From Gemmatimonadota bacterium (GTDB lineage: Bacteria > Gemmatimonadota > Gemmatimonadetes > Gemmatimonadales > Gemmatimonadaceae), in assembly GCA_016182795.1 (NCBI GenBank), contig JACPFW010000015.1:278635-342634 (forward strand): a stretch of 64,000 nt of DNA, given 5' to 3'. Positions 62,272-64,000 of the stretch are shown here, in pieces. A model generated the notes under the pieces. That model was not told the DNA's origin. It searched no databases and saw nothing but the letters and a program-made list of their open reading frames with translations. Numbering within the stretch: position 1 is the first letter of the stretch; each line of letters begins with the position of its first letter. Position numbers and translations under genes: made by a program.

Positions 62272-64000
62272 TTACGCGTACGAGAACACCATCGCGTAGA
62301 TGATCCCGAGCACGATCAGCGTGCCGAGCGCCAGCGCCGTCCAGGCAAAGAACCGGATCGCGCGAATCACGATCGGCTGATAGGGCACCACCAGGTGCTC
62401 TTCGAGCTTGCCGCTGGCGACCATCTTCTCGTACTCGTCGGGCTTGTCGTGCTTCAGCTCCTCCACCGTCATGCGCCCCGTGAAGACCACGAGGTCCATG
62501 GGGAACTTCTCCGGACGCAGGTGCGTGTTGAAGAAGTGGATGGTGAAGATGAAGCCCGTGGCCAGCAGCGCCTCGTCGCTATGCACGATCGTGGCGACGT
62601 TGATGAACCAGCCGGGGAGGAAGCGCGAGAAGAAGGTCGGGAACCAGAGCGTCAGCCCGGTGGACCCGATGACGAAAATGCCCCAGAACACGGCGAAGTA
62701 GTCGAACTTCTCCCAGTAGGTCCAGCGGCCATACGTCGGGCGCTTGCTCTTGCCGAGGAACCACTTCACCGAGCCGATCAGCTCGTTGAGGTCGCGCTTG
62801 TTGAACATCATCGAGCCCGGGCCGAGCACGAGCTCCTTCCACGACGTCCCGTCGCGCTTCTTGCGCTTCACGAGGTCGACGAGGTGCGTGACGAACACCG
62901 TGACCATGATCACGGCGGCAAAGCGGTGGATGAAGCCCGCCGACTCGAAGCCGCCCAGCGCGCGCGAGACGAACGCCGCCCACTTGGTGTACGAGAACTT
63001 GAGCGTCATGCCGGTGAGCGCCAGGCTGATGAAGCTGACGATCATCGAGATGTGCAGCACGCGGTTGAGGCGCGAGAAGCGCTCGTACTCGAGCTCGCCC
63101 TCCTTGGCCGACGGATGGCGCCCGAACTCCTGGCGCATCTGGAGCGCGCGCGGCAGCCACATGAGCGTGTGCGCGCCGCCGACGGTGAACGTCACCACGA
63201 GCAGCGTCGTCATCCCCCAGAAGACCCAGAACAGCACCGGGTACTTGTGGAGGTCGTGGTGCGTGACGTGCGTCAGGTAGCCGGCGAACCGGCGGTTGGC
63301 GCCGGCGTGGCACTTCTGGCACGTCTGCACGACGTTCTGGCGGCTGAGCTTCGACCGCACGTCATCGACGCGCAGGATGTCGTGCGAACCGTGGCAGTCG
63401 TAGCACTGCGCCGTCTTGGTATAGCCGAGCCGCGAGACCTTGCCGTGGTACGTCTCGAAGTACGACTCGGTGATTTCCTTGTGGCAGGTGCCGCACTGCC
63501 CCATGATCTTGAGCTTGAAGCCTTCGGCGTCGGTGCGGCCGATCTGGTGCGCCGAGTGGCAGTCCTCGCAGACCGGGAGCCGCTGGTCGGTCTTGGTGAC
63601 CAGCTCCGAGTGCACGCTGCGCGCGAACTGCTTGGCGATCCCTTCGTGGCAGCGCCCGCAGGTCTGCGGCAGGTTGTGCCGGTTGACGCTTGAGGTGGTG
63701 CTGTCGTGCGGCAGGACGCTGTGGGCCGTGTGGCAGCTGGTGCACGTGGCGGTGACGACCAGCCCGCTCTCGAGCAATCCCTTGCCGTGGATGCTCTCGG
63801 TGTAGTTCTCGATGATCCGCTTTTGGGTGCCCTTGTAGACCCGCGCCGCCTTCTCGCCGGTGCGATGGCACTGCGCGCACAGCGTCGGGATCTGCGTCGG
63901 GAAGATGGGCGACTGCGGGTTGAGCTTGCCAAGGATGCCGTGCGCGCCGTGGCATGACTTGCAGGTCGGTCCGTTGGGGTCCTGCTTGGCCTCCAGCTGG
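62272..64000 (-). CDS. Multihaem cytochrome c fused to cytochrome b-type membrane domain (N-terminus cut)
   Basis: The minus-strand frame is open from the stop at 62272 to the right edge, so the N-terminus lies outside. The visible 575 residues begin with a multihaem c domain with eight CxxCH motifs (CKSCH, CAQCH, CTSCH, CGRCH, CEDCH, CGTCH, CYDCH, CQKCH). After these comes an integral membrane part with about five helices and His residues in HISMIVSFISLALTG, IHRFAAVIMVTVFVTHL and IVHSDEALLATGFIFTIHF. This resembles the b-type cytochrome of formate dehydrogenase/cytochrome b561. It probably moves electrons between quinol and periplasmic acceptors. The fusion of both parts in one chain is unusual. 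Confidence 0.85.
   Translation of the reverse strand, partial: QLEAKQDPNGPTCKSCHGAHGILGKLNPQSPIFPTQIPTLCAQCHRTGEKAARVYKGTQKRIIENYTESIHGKGLLESGLVVTATCTSCHTAHSVLPHDSTTSSVNRHNLPQTCGRCHEGIAKQFARSVHSELVTKTDQRLPVCEDCHSAHQIGRTDAEGFKLKIMGQCGTCHKEITESYFETYHGKVSRLGYTKTAQCYDCHGSHDILRVDDVRSKLSRQNVVQTCQKCHAGANRRFAGYLTHVTHHDLHKYPVLFWVFWGMTTLLVVTFTVGGAHTLMWLPRALQMRQEFGRHPSAKEGELEYERFSRLNRVLHISMIVSFISLALTGMTLKFSYTKWAAFVSRALGGFESAGFIHRFAAVIMVTVFVTHLVDLVKRKKRDGTSWKELVLGPGSMMFNKRDLNELIGSVKWFLGKSKRPTYGRWTYWEKFDYFAVFWGIFVIGSTGLTLWFPTFFSRFLPGWFINVATIVHSDEALLATGFIFTIHFFNTHLRPEKFPMDLVVFTGRMTVEELKHDKPDEYEKMVASGKLEEHLVVPYQPIVIRAIRFFAWTALALGTLIVLGIIYAMVFSYA

Overview
The window is a gene-dense, high-GC (roughly two thirds G+C or more by eye) bacterial chromosome segment. 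It has no phage, insertion sequence, CRISPR array or tRNA gene that I could recognise. Gene content (arrays of MacB/FtsX-type permeases, bacillithiol deacetylase, MglA/MglB, DUF2911, multihaem cytochromes, large Ser/Thr kinases, Tat-exported hydrolases) points to a member of the Gemmatimonadota or a related Gram-negative lineage. That assignment is inference from gene repertoire, not from a marker gene.

Layout. 1-1468: N-terminal part of a multi-pass membrane protein running off the left edge. 1567-15014: an exporter locus on the + strand: TolC-like protein, HlyD adaptor, one MacB-type ATPase, then three pairs of FtsX-type permeases with an MFS transporter inserted before the third pair. 15036-23103: mixed genes, namely a lipoprotein, M28 peptidase, Spy-like protein, SDR, RidA, BshB1, KynB-like cyclase and a Ser/Thr kinase. 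23199-25865: YjbQ, cysteine desulfurase, MnmA. 25918-33830 (- strand): dnaX-ybaB-recR, mglB-mglA, pgsA-cinA, grpE-dnaJ. 33938-36260: an aromatic amino acid operon (DAHP synthase, TyrA) preceded by what looks like a classical attenuator with a Tyr/Phe-rich leader peptide. 36303-36403: SRP RNA. 36564-46949 (- strand): aminotransferase, threonine aldolase, BrkB-type protein, lipoprotein, then a central carbon block (aldolase, glucose-6-phosphate isomerase, pyruvate kinase, transaldolase). 47710-52451: a serine biosynthesis operon with an embedded FAD-linked 2-hydroxyacid dehydrogenase. 52480-54063: SRPBCC protein divergent from a CarH/LitR-type B12 photoreceptor regulator. 54080-57371: M19 dipeptidase, DUF2892 protein and N-acyl-D-amino acid deacylase. 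57547-60064: S-adenosylhomocysteinase under a fused ArsR-methyltransferase regulator. 60102-64000: GH16 glycosidase, rhomboid protease, small membrane protein and a multihaem cytochrome c/cytochrome b fusion cut by the right edge.

The most unusual signal is between the genes. At least ten intergenic stretches, usually starting at or within a few bases of a stop codon, carry short degenerate tandem units. These fall into several families (GGTGCAGGGGAAGGGGC-like, GGCAGATGGCGGAT-like, GGATTGCGATC-like, AGAGAAGAAGCAG-like, CTACCGT-like). Six of these loci form long inverted repeats with perfect or one-mismatch arms of 17-26 bp. One family has two copies 37.5 kb apart and in opposite orientation that agree at 34 of 35 positions. 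I know of no named element that matches this. Together with the aromatic attenuator and the ArsR-methyltransferase/ahcY switch, these are the best candidates for something undescribed.
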